A DNA stretch of 64,000 bases from NCBI RefSeq assembly GCF_964059235.1, contig NZ_OZ060452.1:1488001-1552000 (forward strand). Reading direction: 5' to 3'. The stretch comes from Candidatus Tisiphia endosymbiont of Nedyus quadrimaculatus (GTDB lineage: Bacteria; Pseudomonadota; Alphaproteobacteria; Rickettsiales; Rickettsiaceae). The notes under the pieces were generated by a model. The model searched no databases, was not told the DNA's origin, and worked only from the letters and a program-made list of their open reading frames with translations. The translations under genes were made by a program, and so were the position numbers. Below are positions 19,503 to 28,444 of the stretch, in pieces (within the stretch, counting starts at the first letter, position 1; each line of letters opens with the position of its first letter).

Positions 19503-20855
19503 TTAAAAAAGTTTTACTGATTTGTCATGAAGCAACATAATTCCCGTAGTAAAAAATGGGGCGAATATATTCTTTACTTCCAATAACAAGGTTTCATTAC
19601 TAATTTCTTGTTGTAAATCTTCTCTGATTAAATCAAAGATTTCCTGTAAACTTTTACTACCATCTATCATTTGTTTAAAAACACATTTGGTATAATTAGA
19701 AATTGGTATAGTAATATTGATATCCTTTAATAATGAATTATTTAATGTAAAGTTAACAATATTGCCAGCTACTAAAGCATTAGTTTCTATATGATCATAA
19801 ATTTGTTTAGAAATAGCCCCAGTAATACCATAAAAATATGGTATATTATCCAAATTATCAAGACTAGCAATAGTATCTTTTTGATTAGAAACAAAAAAAC
19901 TGTGTTTAATAATATTTCCAACAATTAATTCACAAATTGCTTGCTGTGTTATGATATCCATCCTCTTAATTTTCTGCAGAAGAGAAAAATCACTAATATA
20001 ATTTTCGATCCTTAGAGCTAATTTTTCGCTAACATCAGAAAATTCTACAAAATTTAAAGCTGCATTATGAATAAATTCGTATAATTCGGGAATAGAATAA
20101 GCCCTATCCTGTTTATGCAAAAACATGTCATATAAACCTACATCACCGAAAACAACATGGTCACTTAGCAGTTCTTGTCCACGTATATACCAACTAGTTG
20201 CAGGGAAACCAGCCATAACAGACTTGGTATTCATTATTTCTTCTATCCTATTGCTAACACCCTGGTTTACCATTTTCATGATATCTTGTACCTGATATAA
20301 TCCAGTACGACCATATTTAGCATAAACCATTATGTTAATTGCTCCCTGATCAGAGAGAGAATCCTTTAAGATCTTTAAACCATTGGGAGGGTTTTTTAAA
20401 TGGTGCAATACTCCTATACAATTAATATAATCAAACTTACCTAAATTAAGCTTTGGAATATTTAAAATAGAATCATATACCCATTTAATATTGGTAAGAC
20501 CACGTTTTTCAGCACGTTTTTGGGCAATTTCCATGCTAGGCTTGCTAAAATCTAAATACACCACTTCAGCATTTTTATCTTTTAGTTGCTCTGCCATATA
20601 TATAGCAGAATCACCAGTACCACCACCGGCAATTAGCACCCGAAAACCTGAATTAAAATCCTCTTTACCTTTATATAAATAATGATTTAACTCACCCAAA
20701 AATTCACCGCTAATTACCAGCAATCTTTTTGTTTCATCTTCAGGATCTCTATAAGGATAGGGGTAATCTTGATAATGCTCTTGAACTACAGCTAAATCAC
20801 CAGTTTTCTCAATGGGAACATGGCTATTTGTTTTAACTTGTTTAGATTTTGACAT
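19503..20855 (-). CDS. Class I SAM-dependent methyltransferase, possibly protein-lysine methyltransferase-like
   Basis: 450 residues. A Rossmann methyltransferase core with VLIAGGGTGDSAIYMAEQL (SAM-binding motif I, near residues 73-91), AEVVYLDFSKPSMEIAQKRA (motif II acidic residue) and FDYINCIGVLHHLKNP (motif IV/post-I). This follows an N-terminal VQEHYQDYPYPYRDPEDE segment, and about 250 residues follow the core without clear motifs. Core plus large C-terminal domain resembles the rickettsial protein-lysine methyltransferases that modify OmpB, but that is an inference; other substrates are possible. No signal peptide, so cytosolic. Confidence 0.7.
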   Translation of the reverse strand: MSKSKQVKTNSHVPIEKTGDLAVVQEHYQDYPYPYRDPEDETKRLLVISGEFLGELNHYLYKGKEDFNSGFRVLIAGGGTGDSAIYMAEQLKDKNAEVVYLDFSKPSMEIAQKRAEKRGLTNIKWVYDSILNIPKLNLGKFDYINCIGVLHHLKNPPNGLKILKDSLSDQGAINIMVYAKYGRTGLYQVQDIMKMVNQGVSNRIEEIMNTKSVMAGFPATSWYIRGQELLSDHVVFGDVGLYDMFLHKQDRAYSIPELYEFIHNAALNFVEFSDVSEKLALRIENYISDFSLLQKIKRMDIITQQAICELIVGNIIKHSFFVSNQKDTIASLDNLDNIPYFYGITGAISKQIYDHIETNALVAGNIVNFTLNNSLLKDINITIPISNYTKCVFKQMIDGSKSLQEIFDLIREDLQQEISNETLLLEVKNIFAPFFTTGIMLLHDKSVKLF

Positions 20856-20921
20856 GGGGAATTTACATTATACTTGGAGCTGATAAAAAACTTGTAATTA
20901 TAACAAAATAGCTAACAAATA

Positions 20922-22814
20922 TTATATTATCAAGTCCTTTATTTGTAATTGAATAGTAATAGATTCTTTCCAGCTATTCATTTTTAATGAACCAATTACA
21001 GAAATATTATGTGACTTAATATTAAGTAAAATATTTTCTATAGGACTAGATACACTATTAAACGCAATAGCATGAAGTGCTTTAGAACCAAAAGCTTCCT
21101 TAGAAGGAGCAAGCAAACATCTTATATGTTTACCACCGACTATGTCAGCTTTTAACACAAAAAGATTAGAGAATTTAAATATTGGCTCATGATTTCCTTG
21201 ACCAAATGGTTCGAGTTTACTCAGCTCATCCATTAGCGGCAAATTTACACTACTTGTAGTAAGTTCCGCATCATATTCTTCATAGGCAATGTCATTTTGA
21301 TTACTAATATCAATCTTAAAGGCGTGATTTAAGAATTCTTGTAACTCTTGTAATTTCTCTTCCAATACTGTAAATCCAGCTGCCATGGCATGTCCTCCGC
21401 CAGCTATGATTAAATCTTTAGTCTTGGCATTGATAATTTTACTACCAAAATCAATATTTTTGATAGAACGGCAAGAAGCCTTACCGATTGCATCATTTAA
21501 AGCTATAACTGCAACTGGTTTATTAAATTTTTCCTTTAATCTGCCAGCGACAATGCCGATAACACCCGGATGCCACCCTTTACCAACTATAAATAATGAA
21601 CTATCATTTTCTTGGGTTAAAGCTATTTGAGTAGCTTCCTCTATCATTATCAGCTCTATTACTTTTCGCTCATTATTATGTTTCTCCAACTCCTGTGCAA
21701 GTAGATTTGCTTCTATTGCACACTCGGTAGATAAAAGACTAGCACCCAAGGATGATTTACCAACTCTTCCACCGGCATTGATCCTAGGTCCCAACACAAA
21801 TCCCAAATGATAACAGTTTGGTTTTTCATTTAAACCAGCAACATCACATAAAGTCTTCATACCTAAATTTTTTCTTTGACCAAGGATTTTTAATCCTTGA
21901 GCAACAAAAGCACGATTTAAGTGAATAAGCTTCATTACATCGCATACTGTTCCAAGTGCGACTAAGTCTAAATATTGCATTAAATTTGGTAGAGTCCGTA
22001 GCAAACTGGCGTCATTGCGAGGAGATGCTTCAGCAGCGACGAAGCAATCCAAATACTTTCTTTTATCACCATTTTTCTTGATTGCTTCGTCGTAGCGAAG
22101 CTGCTCCTCGCAATGACGATCGGCAAAGAAATTTTGTTTTTTTAACTCGGATAATAAGGCGGTAGCAAATAAAAATGATACTCCTACAGCTGCTAGGTAC
22201 TTATATCTACTTGTCTCATCGATACGATTTGGGTTAACAACAGCAACAGCGTCAGGCAATATATCACTACTAATGTGATGATCGATAACTATTACATCAA
22301 GCTTTACTTGCGATGCATATTTTAGAGCCTCATGTGCCATTGCTCCACAATCAACAGTAATGAGTAGCTCAGTAGCATTATCCTTAATTTTCTGCATAGC
22401 AGCTGGGGTTGGTCCATATCCTTCAGCAATTCGGTCTGGAACATAAATATCAGCTTCTTGCCCCAAATCTCTAAATACATTCTTAAGTAGTGATGCAGAT
22501 GTAGCCCCGTCAACGTCATAATCAGCAAATATACAGATTTTCTGTTTATTTATAATAGCTTCTATAGTCCTATCTACTGCTTTTTGCATATCAAGTAAAT
22601 GAAAAGGATCTGGCAGTAAATTCTTGAGCTTAGGTGATAAAAAATCTATAGCTTGTGACAAGTTCTCTAAGCGGGGAAATAGAACCCGTGCTAGAAAATC
22701 ACTGATTCCTAAAGAACGACAAAGTTCTGAAACATCATCTTCGTTTACTGATCGCTGTTGCCAAATTTTTCCATTTACTGAACGTTTGGGTTCTAGCAAC
22801 TCTGGTAGTATCAT
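20922..22814 (-). CDS. recJ: Single-stranded-DNA exonuclease RecJ with an in-frame repeat insertion
   Basis: 630 residues; RecJ degrades ssDNA 5' to 3' in recombination and mismatch repair. Catalytic DHH motifs are all present: CIFADYDVDGATSASLL, LLITVDCGA and VIVIDHHISSD, then DHHA1-type IVAGGGHAMAAGFT and a C-terminal OB-like domain. Between the DHH core and LPNLMQYLDLVALGTVCDVM there is an extra stretch of about 36 residues (RHCEEQLRYDEAIKKNGDKR and onward) that is exactly the translation of a P2 palindrome at 22011-22117. The frame is kept, so the enzyme may still work if the insert loops out on the surface. ATG at 22814. Confidence 0.93.
   Translation of the reverse strand: MILPELLEPKRSVNGKIWQQRSVNEDDVSELCRSLGISDFLARVLFPRLENLSQAIDFLSPKLKNLLPDPFHLLDMQKAVDRTIEAIINKQKICIFADYDVDGATSASLLKNVFRDLGQEADIYVPDRIAEGYGPTPAAMQKIKDNATELLITVDCGAMAHEALKYASQVKLDVIVIDHHISSDILPDAVAVVNPNRIDETSRYKYLAAVGVSFLFATALLSELKKQNFFADRHCEEQLRYDEAIKKNGDKRKYLDCFVAAEASPRNDASLLRTLPNLMQYLDLVALGTVCDVMKLIHLNRAFVAQGLKILGQRKNLGMKTLCDVAGLNEKPNCYHLGFVLGPRINAGGRVGKSSLGASLLSTECAIEANLLAQELEKHNNERKVIELIMIEEATQIALTQENDSSLFIVGKGWHPGVIGIVAGRLKEKFNKPVAVIALNDAIGKASCRSIKNIDFGSKIINAKTKDLIIAGGGHAMAAGFTVLEEKLQELQEFLNHAFKIDISNQNDIAYEEYDAELTTSSVNLPLMDELSKLEPFGQGNHEPIFKFSNLFVLKADIVGGKHIRCLLAPSKEAFGSKALHAIAFNSVSSPIENILLNIKSHNISVIGSLKMNSWKESITIQLQIKDLII
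22011..22117. repeat. P2 palindrome inserted in frame in recJ
   Basis: 107 bp with inverted ends GTCATTGCGAGGAG / CTCCTCGCAATGAC and inner GAAGCAATCCAA / TTGATTGCTTC-type arms. It is of the Rickettsia palindromic element type known to be tolerated inside coding sequences. The same family occurs at 6897-7017, 26771-26862 and about 49722-49757. Confidence 0.85.
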
Positions 22815-22839
22815 GTAAGGTAACCCTATTTAAAAATTA

Positions 22840-23170
22840 AAGCCCTTTAATTAACCTCAACTATCGATGTTAATATTAGGCTCAAGTAATCATCGCCATT
22901 AGGGGTGATGTTACCGCCATTATGTCATCTGCTTCCCTTTATGTCATCCCTGCGAAGGCAGGGATCTAGAATATCTAAAGCATCCTTCCTGTCTATTTCT
23001 TTAGATTCCGCACCGAAGCAGGAATGACATCGTTTCATCGTATATGTCATCCCAGCGAAAGCTGGGATCTAAAAATGTTTAAGCACCTAATGCTCGCTAC
23101 TTCTTTAGACCCCTGCCTACGCAGGGGTGACACCCTATGCTATTAAACAGATGTCTTACATCAATATTTG
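22840..23170. repeat. recJ-mutS spacer with two P1 palindromes
   Basis: No gene. The TTGAGGTTA/ATCATCGCCATTAGGGG unit at about 22855-22920 is followed by P1 copies at 22942-23029 and 23045-23132. The second is nearly identical to the copy at 9922-10010 (TGTCATCCCAGCGAAAGC, TTTAGACCCCTGCC). Confidence 0.75.
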
Positions 23171-23182
23171 AGGTTATATTAC

Positions 23183-25846
23183 TCAAAAAATTAGTTCCTT
23201 TAATTTATAAACCAACTCTAAGGCTTGTTTAGGGGAGAGCTGATCAGGATCGATTTTATTAATTTCTTCTTCTAACTTATTGAATTTTATCTCTTTTTTG
23301 CTCTCTACTGGTAAGTTAAATAAACTTAAATTGTTTGATTCGGTATTTAATATATTCTTATTTTTGTACGTTGCGGTTTTTTCTAGTTTTGTTAAAATGT
23401 CGTTCGCCCTAATTATAACAGATTTTGGTAGCCCCGCTAAGTAGGCTACATGAATTCCATAAGATTTATCAGCCGCCCCTTCAATAATATTATGCAAAAA
23501 TAATATTTCTTTTCCTAATTCCTCAATAGCAACTGTATAATTTTTCAGACTTGGTAAAAAGTTACTCATACTGGTTAATTCATGATAATGCGTAGCAAAT
23601 AAACACCTACATTTGAGATTATCATGAATATATTCAAGCACTGCGAAAGCAATTGATACACCATCATAGGTGGAAGTTCCACGACCAACCTCATCTAATA
23701 TGACTAAAGAATTTTTAGTAGATTGTGCTAAAATAGCTGATGTTTCAAGCATTTCCACCATAAAAGTCGATTGGCCTGCTTGTAAATCGTCCCCTGCCCC
23801 TATCCTACTAAATATCTTGTCTACAATACCTATTTTGGCACTTTTAGCCGGCACAAAACTACCAATTTGAGCTAATATAGCTATTAGGGCATTTTGTCGT
23901 AAAAAAGTACTTTTACCTGACATATTAGGTCCAGTAATTAACCAAATTCTATTAGCTTCCGATAAAGTACAGTTATTGTGAATAAAGCTTTTTTTATCAT
24001 TTGATAAACTTTGCTCAACGACTGGGTGACGCCCTTCAATAATCTCAAAACTCAAATCATTGCTTAAGCTAGGCTTGACATAATTATATTCATCAGCAAT
24101 ATAAGCAAAATTACAAAATACATCAAGCTGACTCAAGGAACAGCTAAGTAATCGTAAGAATATAGCTTTATCAATAACTTGCTGGCATATTTTATTATAT
24201 AATTCTAGTTCAAGACTAACCGCTAAACTCCTGCTATTAACCATATCGCTTTCTAACTTTTGTAATTCAATAGTAGTATAGCGACTAGCATTAGAAGTTG
24301 TTTGTCGGTGAATAAATTTTGATTCGTACATCTTATCACTGTGTCTTAGGGTAACTTCAATAAATAACCCAAGGACATTATTATGCGATATTTTTAGGGT
24401 GTCGATGCCAGTATCAAGGCGATATACATTTTTTAATTTTTCTACATGTGCTTTGCCATTGTTAATTAAGTCATATAATTCTTGTATTTTAGGATGATAA
24501 TGATGATTTATTATCCCGCCTTCATTGATAGTATTAGGTGCATCCTCTCTAATTGCTTGATCTATTAAGAAATATAACTGTTCATCTCCGGATAGTGGTT
24601 TAATTAAGTTCTCTATATAATCTAGTAAATTTAGCCCATAATGGGAAATAAACTCTCCTTTTATTTCCAGTGCAGCATTTAACGTATATTTAATATTTAG
24701 CAGATCTCGCCCGCAGCCACGATTCATGGTAATTCTAGCCAAGCAACGTTCTAAATCTCCTGTTTTTTTTAGTAGCTTTTTAATATTTCCTACTAGTTCA
24801 ATATTTGAATAAAAAAATTCTGTGATATTTTGTCGATAATTTATTTCATCAATATCTATTAGTGGTGTAGATAAAAAGTGATATAGTAAACGACTACCAG
24901 CCTTAGTAACTGTGTGATCAATAGTGGCCAGCATACTACCCTTGGTTTTTCCTAATAAATTATTAGTAATTTCCAAATTTCGCCGAGTCGCTGAATCAAT
25001 AATCATAAAATTATGGTAATTGACCAACAAGGGCAAAGGTAGCGAAGGTATATTTTGCTTTTGCGTTAAAGATAAATACTCTAAGATACTACCAATACTA
25101 CTTATTTGACATTCAGATATTTCCCCTATGCCTTTTAGATCATTGATTTTGTAAAAATCTAAAATAATTTTATGACATTTTTTAGGAGCAAAAAAACTAT
25201 CAACTTGATACGAGACACGGAAATGTAATTGGTGCTGAATACTACTAGCTAATTGCTCTCCCTGTAAATTTTCGCTAAGTAAAATCTCTTTAGGCTTAAG
25301 ACGTGATAGTTCATTTAGAATCTCATCCTGCGGAATTTCTATAACTGAAATTTCTGAAGTAGAAAGATCAACATAACAAATTGACGCCCTGTTTTTTAGC
25401 AAAACTAAGCTTGCCAAATAATTAGGTTCGCATGACGAAATTAAAGATTCCTCGGTAATAGTACCTGGGGTGATAATACGCGTTACATCCCTATTTACTA
25501 CAGCTTTATAGCCACCGCGTTTCTTTGCCTCTTCCGGCGTCTCTAATTGATCACAAATAGCAACTTTGTAATTTTCTTCAATTAATTTATTTAAATAGCT
25601 CTCAAGAGCATGATGAGGGACACCACACATAGCAATCTCAGAGTCTCCATTAGACCCTCTTTTGGTAAGAGCAATACCTAAAACTTGGCTGGCAAGAATT
25701 GCATCCTCAAAAAACATTTCATAAAAATCACCCATCCTAAACAATAGAAGACAATCAAGATTAGCAAATTTGATGTCTAAATATTGTTGCATCATCTTTG
25801 TTGATTGATCATAATTATATTTATGGCGAAATTCTTCTAAAGTCAT
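23183..25846 (-). CDS. mutS: DNA mismatch repair protein MutS
   Basis: 887 residues from MTLEEFRHKYNYDQSTKMMQ (ATG 25846); a longer frame to 25900 adds residues (MEFYLSIYSNLIQTT) coming from the adjacent MITE-B region and is not trusted. MutS recognises mismatches and short loops. Seen: N-terminal mismatch-binding domain with LLLFRMGDFYEMFFEDA (FYE-type motif), the lever and clamp, Walker A ITGPNMSGKSTFLRQNALI, and Walker B SLVILDEVGRGTSTYDG. The C-terminus has YKLKELIF. recJ lies downstream on the same strand, another mismatch-repair nuclease, but 368 bp of repeats separate them. Confidence 0.96.
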   Translation of the reverse strand: MTLEEFRHKYNYDQSTKMMQQYLDIKFANLDCLLLFRMGDFYEMFFEDAILASQVLGIALTKRGSNGDSEIAMCGVPHHALESYLNKLIEENYKVAICDQLETPEEAKKRGGYKAVVNRDVTRIITPGTITEESLISSCEPNYLASLVLLKNRASICYVDLSTSEISVIEIPQDEILNELSRLKPKEILLSENLQGEQLASSIQHQLHFRVSYQVDSFFAPKKCHKIILDFYKINDLKGIGEISECQISSIGSILEYLSLTQKQNIPSLPLPLLVNYHNFMIIDSATRRNLEITNNLLGKTKGSMLATIDHTVTKAGSRLLYHFLSTPLIDIDEINYRQNITEFFYSNIELVGNIKKLLKKTGDLERCLARITMNRGCGRDLLNIKYTLNAALEIKGEFISHYGLNLLDYIENLIKPLSGDEQLYFLIDQAIREDAPNTINEGGIINHHYHPKIQELYDLINNGKAHVEKLKNVYRLDTGIDTLKISHNNVLGLFIEVTLRHSDKMYESKFIHRQTTSNASRYTTIELQKLESDMVNSRSLAVSLELELYNKICQQVIDKAIFLRLLSCSLSQLDVFCNFAYIADEYNYVKPSLSNDLSFEIIEGRHPVVEQSLSNDKKSFIHNNCTLSEANRIWLITGPNMSGKSTFLRQNALIAILAQIGSFVPAKSAKIGIVDKIFSRIGAGDDLQAGQSTFMVEMLETSAILAQSTKNSLVILDEVGRGTSTYDGVSIAFAVLEYIHDNLKCRCLFATHYHELTSMSNFLPSLKNYTVAIEELGKEILFLHNIIEGAADKSYGIHVAYLAGLPKSVIIRANDILTKLEKTATYKNKNILNTESNNLSLFNLPVESKKEIKFNKLEEEINKIDPDQLSPKQALELVYKLKELIF

Positions 25847-25881
25847 GGATATATTAGTTGTTTGAATTAGATTTGAGTATA

Positions 25882-26011
25882 TACTCAGGTAGAACTCCAA
25901 GAATTAAGGTCATCGTACCCTAAAGATATCAACGCACAGTTAGCTCGACTTTGCTGCTAGCTCTTCTTGAAGTTATACTATCGTCTACCCACTCTTGAAA
26001 TTATAGCAGTA
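25882..26011. repeat. MITE-B copy 2, upstream of mutS
   Basis: 130 bp, from TACTCAGG to AGCAGTA, flanked by TA (25880-25881, 26012-26013). Diverged interior. It reaches to within 35 bp of the preferred mutS start, so it may carry or displace the promoter. Confidence 0.7.
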
Positions 26012-26047
26012 TATGTTTAGATTCAAAAGAGCTTTTGATTTTAATTT

Positions 26048-26185
26048 AACCTCAACTATCGATGTAAGAATAATTATTATTCTCTGCACGCTCGATGTCA
26101 TCCCTGCGAAGGCAGGTATCTAAAAATGTTTAAGCACTTAATCCTTGCTACTTCTTTAGACCCCTGCCTACGCAGGGGTGACATC
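26048..26185. repeat. P1-containing direct repeat, left copy
   Basis: AACCTCA, GATGTAAGAATAATTATTAT, TCTCTGCACGCTCG and a P1 palindrome (26096-26183). The same order at near identity is at 26555-26691, on the other side of the 93-residue ORF. Confidence 0.8.
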
Positions 26186-26275
26186 CCACACAATAGAGAT
26201 GATACTGGGTCATTAACTTGTTACATCGAACTGAGGTTTGATTTACTAATTTGAGTAAGTAAAAAGTCAAAAAAT

Positions 26276-26557
26276 ATGCCAAATCCAATAACTTACACAA
26301 TAGAAAACTTAAGCGATGCACGAGAGTTCTTATCCAAATTCCATGAGCCGGTTATTTTAACTAACAAAAGTGGTAGCACGAGATATTACGGTATGCTAGT
26401 GTGGGATTATATTTTTAAAAAACTAATTGAAGAATTTCCCCAAATTGTAAAAATTATTGTTAATGTAGGAAACGATCACGCAGCTTTATTTACCGCTATC
26501 AAACTTAATTACCAAAATATAGTTTATACTGGTAAATCAGCAAAGGCTAGGAAGTAA
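26276..26557 (+). CDS. Hypothetical protein, 93 residues
   Basis: Not recognised with certainty. It looks like a real globular alpha/beta protein: TIENLSDAREFLSKFHEP, VILTNKSGSTRYYGMLVWDY, IVKIIVNVGNDHAALFTAIK, then NIVYTGKSAKARK. No signal peptide or membrane helix. The gene is bracketed by two copies of the same long repeat and its stop codon TAA lies at the first bases of the right copy, so the C-terminus may have been set by repeat insertion. AAAAAAT precedes the ATG, with no clear ribosome binding site. Confidence 0.6.
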   Translation: MPNPITYTIENLSDAREFLSKFHEPVILTNKSGSTRYYGMLVWDYIFKKLIEEFPQIVKIIVNVGNDHAALFTAIKLNYQNIVYTGKSAKARK

Positions 26558-26691
26558 CCTCAGTTCGATGTAAGAATAATTATTATTCTCTGCACGCTCG
26601 ATGTCATCCCTGCGAAGGCAGGTATCTAAAAATGTTTAAGCACTTAATCCTTGCTACTTCTTTAGACCCCTGCCTACGCAGGGGTGACATC
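26555..26691. repeat. P1-containing direct repeat, right copy
   Basis: Same sequence as 26048-26185, with P1 palindrome at 26602-26689. It begins at the stop codon of the 93-residue ORF. Confidence 0.8.
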
Positions 26692-26910
26692 CACAACTGT
26701 CGAAAGTTAGAAGAGGAAGCGGTTTTAGAAGTCATAATGGCAGTTTAGAAGTTGTGGGCTTATAAACGCTGTCATTGCGAGAAGGCGTAAGCCGACGAAG
26801 CAATCCACTTATGGTTACTCTTTTGGATTGCTTCGTCGACCTACGGTCTTTCTCGCAATGACGTTACCCTATTTAAAACCCCTTCCTCTTCTAACTTTCG
26901 ACAGTTGTGG
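26691..26910. repeat. MITE-E carrying a P2 palindrome
   Basis: 220 bp with perfect 29-bp inverted ends starting CCACAACTGTCGAAAGTTAG (26691-26719 and 26882-26910). Flanking GTGACAT on both sides (26684-26690, 26911-26917) is a 7-bp target duplication within the tail of a P1 palindrome. Inside, 26771-26862 is a P2 palindrome. A single MITE-E end is also found at 10011-10028. Confidence 0.8.
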
Positions 26911-27095
26911 GTGACATCCCCCACAATAAAGATGATACTAGGTCTAGTATTAACTTGTTACATCGAACTGAGGTTATGTTACATAGTTTTAGATCCCTGC
27001 CTTCGCGGGATGACATAATGCCACTAACATCCTCCCTAATGGCGATGATTACTTGAGCCTACTATGTTTATTACATCAAACTGAGGCTAAAGTAT
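26911..27095. repeat. P1 remnant and recurring short repeats before ihfB
   Basis: The end of the interrupted P1, a truncated P1 half around 26989-27017 (GATCCCTGCCTTCGCGGGAT), and the ACATCCTCCCTAATGGCGAT / TTACTTGAGCCTACTA unit. No gene. Confidence 0.6.
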
Positions 27096-27123
27096 ATAAT
27101 TATTCCTTCCCTTTTCCAAAAGT

Positions 27124-27351
27124 CTAGCGATGTCCACGATAATAGACAGTTTTATATGACTGCTCACTATTGGGAAATTTCCGCTCCCTAATTGAGAAGC
27201 TACCGAAGCCCCTAATTTCAATACGATTTTGCTCAGCGAGGCTAGACTGTAAATAATCAAATACCAAATCTATAGAATCTTTTATATCTTCCTTAGAAAG
27301 ATAATTAAGTTCCTTAGATATTTTATCCACTAAATCAGACTTTCTTGCCAT
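27124..27351 (-). CDS. ihfB: HU/IHF-family DNA-binding protein, IHF beta-like
   Basis: 75 residues. The start MARKSDLVDKISKELNYLSKEDIKDSIDL and RIEIRGFGSFSIRERKFP match the dimerisation helices and beta-saddle of IHF beta, a nucleoid protein that bends DNA. It ends soon after the arm (KTVYYRGHR) and lacks the usual C-terminal helix, so it is about 20 residues shorter than free-living homologues; rickettsial versions are also short. It starts 3 bp after the stop of sppA and is last in the leftward operon. Confidence 0.85.
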   Translation of the reverse strand: MARKSDLVDKISKELNYLSKEDIKDSIDLVFDYLQSSLAEQNRIEIRGFGSFSIRERKFPNSEQSYKTVYYRGHR

Positions 27352-27354
27352 AAA

Positions 27355-28269
27355 TTAAAAAACTGCCTTTATCCCTTGAAATTTATTTTTAAAAAAACTT
27401 GGTAAAACACTATCAAAATCCTCCATAATAATTTCAAGAAATTTTGATTTCGGTTTTATTTTAAATTCTTTTACCTTCAAATCTTTATCAATTTTTTTGA
27501 CTTCCTGTAACCATTTAATCGCATCATCCTCAGAACCCACAGCATCAACAAGTTTTAGTTTCAAAGCTTGGCGACCAGAATATATCCGACCATCAGCTAT
27601 TTTCTTAACTTCTTCAATCGCTAATCCCCTTCTTAAAGCAACGAGTTCAATAAAATAATCATAAGTATCCTGTACATTAGACATTATAGCCTGACGAACA
27701 GCTTCTGTAACTTTCTCAGTAGGATTAGGAGCGGCTTTTAATTCCCCTGATTTAAAATTATTGAAGGTAATACCTAGTGTCTTTGCTAAATCTGTGACTT
27801 CTAGAGTTTGGAAAATCACACCAATTGAGCCAGTAATCGTTCCATTATGACTAATTATGTAATCCCCCCCTAACGATATCAAATATCCTCCACTCGCTGC
27901 CAATGTACCCATAACAATCACTACCGGTTTTTTTGCTGATATTTTTCTGAGTATATTGTAAATTTTCTCTGATCCAACCACAGTTCCACCAGGAGAATTG
28001 ACATTGACAATTAGAGCATTAATCTTATCATCATCAATGATTTTCTCCAATCTTTTATCACGTTTTGTATCCTCAAAAATTATCTCTTCTATTGAAACTG
28101 TAGCTATATAGTTACTATTAGTAGTTGCATATTCAGAACTTGTCAAATTAAATTTCTTAATCATCACAACAATTAAAACTATAAACATTAAAATTGTTGC
28201 TAACTTCCACAACCTTAATTTTAATTTATTTTGCTTTCTTTCAATTATGTAGTCAGGAGTTATTGTCAT
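27355..28269 (-). CDS. sppA: Signal peptide peptidase SppA (S49 family)
   Basis: 304 residues, the short SppA form. One N-terminal membrane anchor (residues about 17-37), then an S49 serine protease domain: VNSPGGTVVGSEKIYN, VIVMGTLAASGGYLISLG with the catalytic serine in AASGGY, TITGSIGVIFQ, and a downstream FKSGELKAAPNPTE lysine region. It degrades signal peptides left in the inner membrane. Its ATG overlaps the end of a small coding remnant lying between it and smpB. Confidence 0.92.
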   Translation of the reverse strand: MTITPDYIIERKQNKLKLRLWKLATILMFIVLIVVMIKKFNLTSSEYATTNSNYIATVSIEEIIFEDTKRDKRLEKIIDDDKINALIVNVNSPGGTVVGSEKIYNILRKISAKKPVVIVMGTLAASGGYLISLGGDYIISHNGTITGSIGVIFQTLEVTDLAKTLGITFNNFKSGELKAAPNPTEKVTEAVRQAIMSNVQDTYDYFIELVALRRGLAIEEVKKIADGRIYSGRQALKLKLVDAVGSEDDAIKWLQEVKKIDKDLKVKEFKIKPKSKFLEIIMEDFDSVLPSFFKNKFQGIKAVF

Positions 28270-28444
28270 TAACTTTACCTATTTGTTTATATGGAAGTAT
28301 AATGGGTGCTTTAGCCTCTAAGAAGCCAAGGTACTGTGCTAGTTTTTGGTAAGTCTCCCAAAGAACTGGGTAATAAATTTTGATATTCTCAAAAACTTTT
28401 CTTACATCTTGCCATTTGTAAACATACGATGTATTATTTTCACC
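28253..28444 (-). pseudogene. Small coding remnant directly after smpB, no start codon
   Basis: Immediately after the TAG stop of smpB the same frame stays open for 63 codons: GENTSYVYKWQDVRKVF, then IYYPVLWETYQKLAQYLGF and APIILPYKQIGKVNDNNS, ending TGA at 28253-28255 inside sppA. The composition is protein-like and unlike the shadows. There is no ATG, GTG or TTG at a suitable place. It may be a decayed small rickettsial gene (a DUF2674-like protein is possible from memory), a stop-codon readthrough extension of SmpB, or a gene using a rare start. Confidence 0.45.

Noticed and set aside
22840-23170. Repeated units resembling a CRISPR array
   Set aside because: Repeats are palindromic, of different families, irregularly spaced and scattered over the whole window; no cas gene is present.
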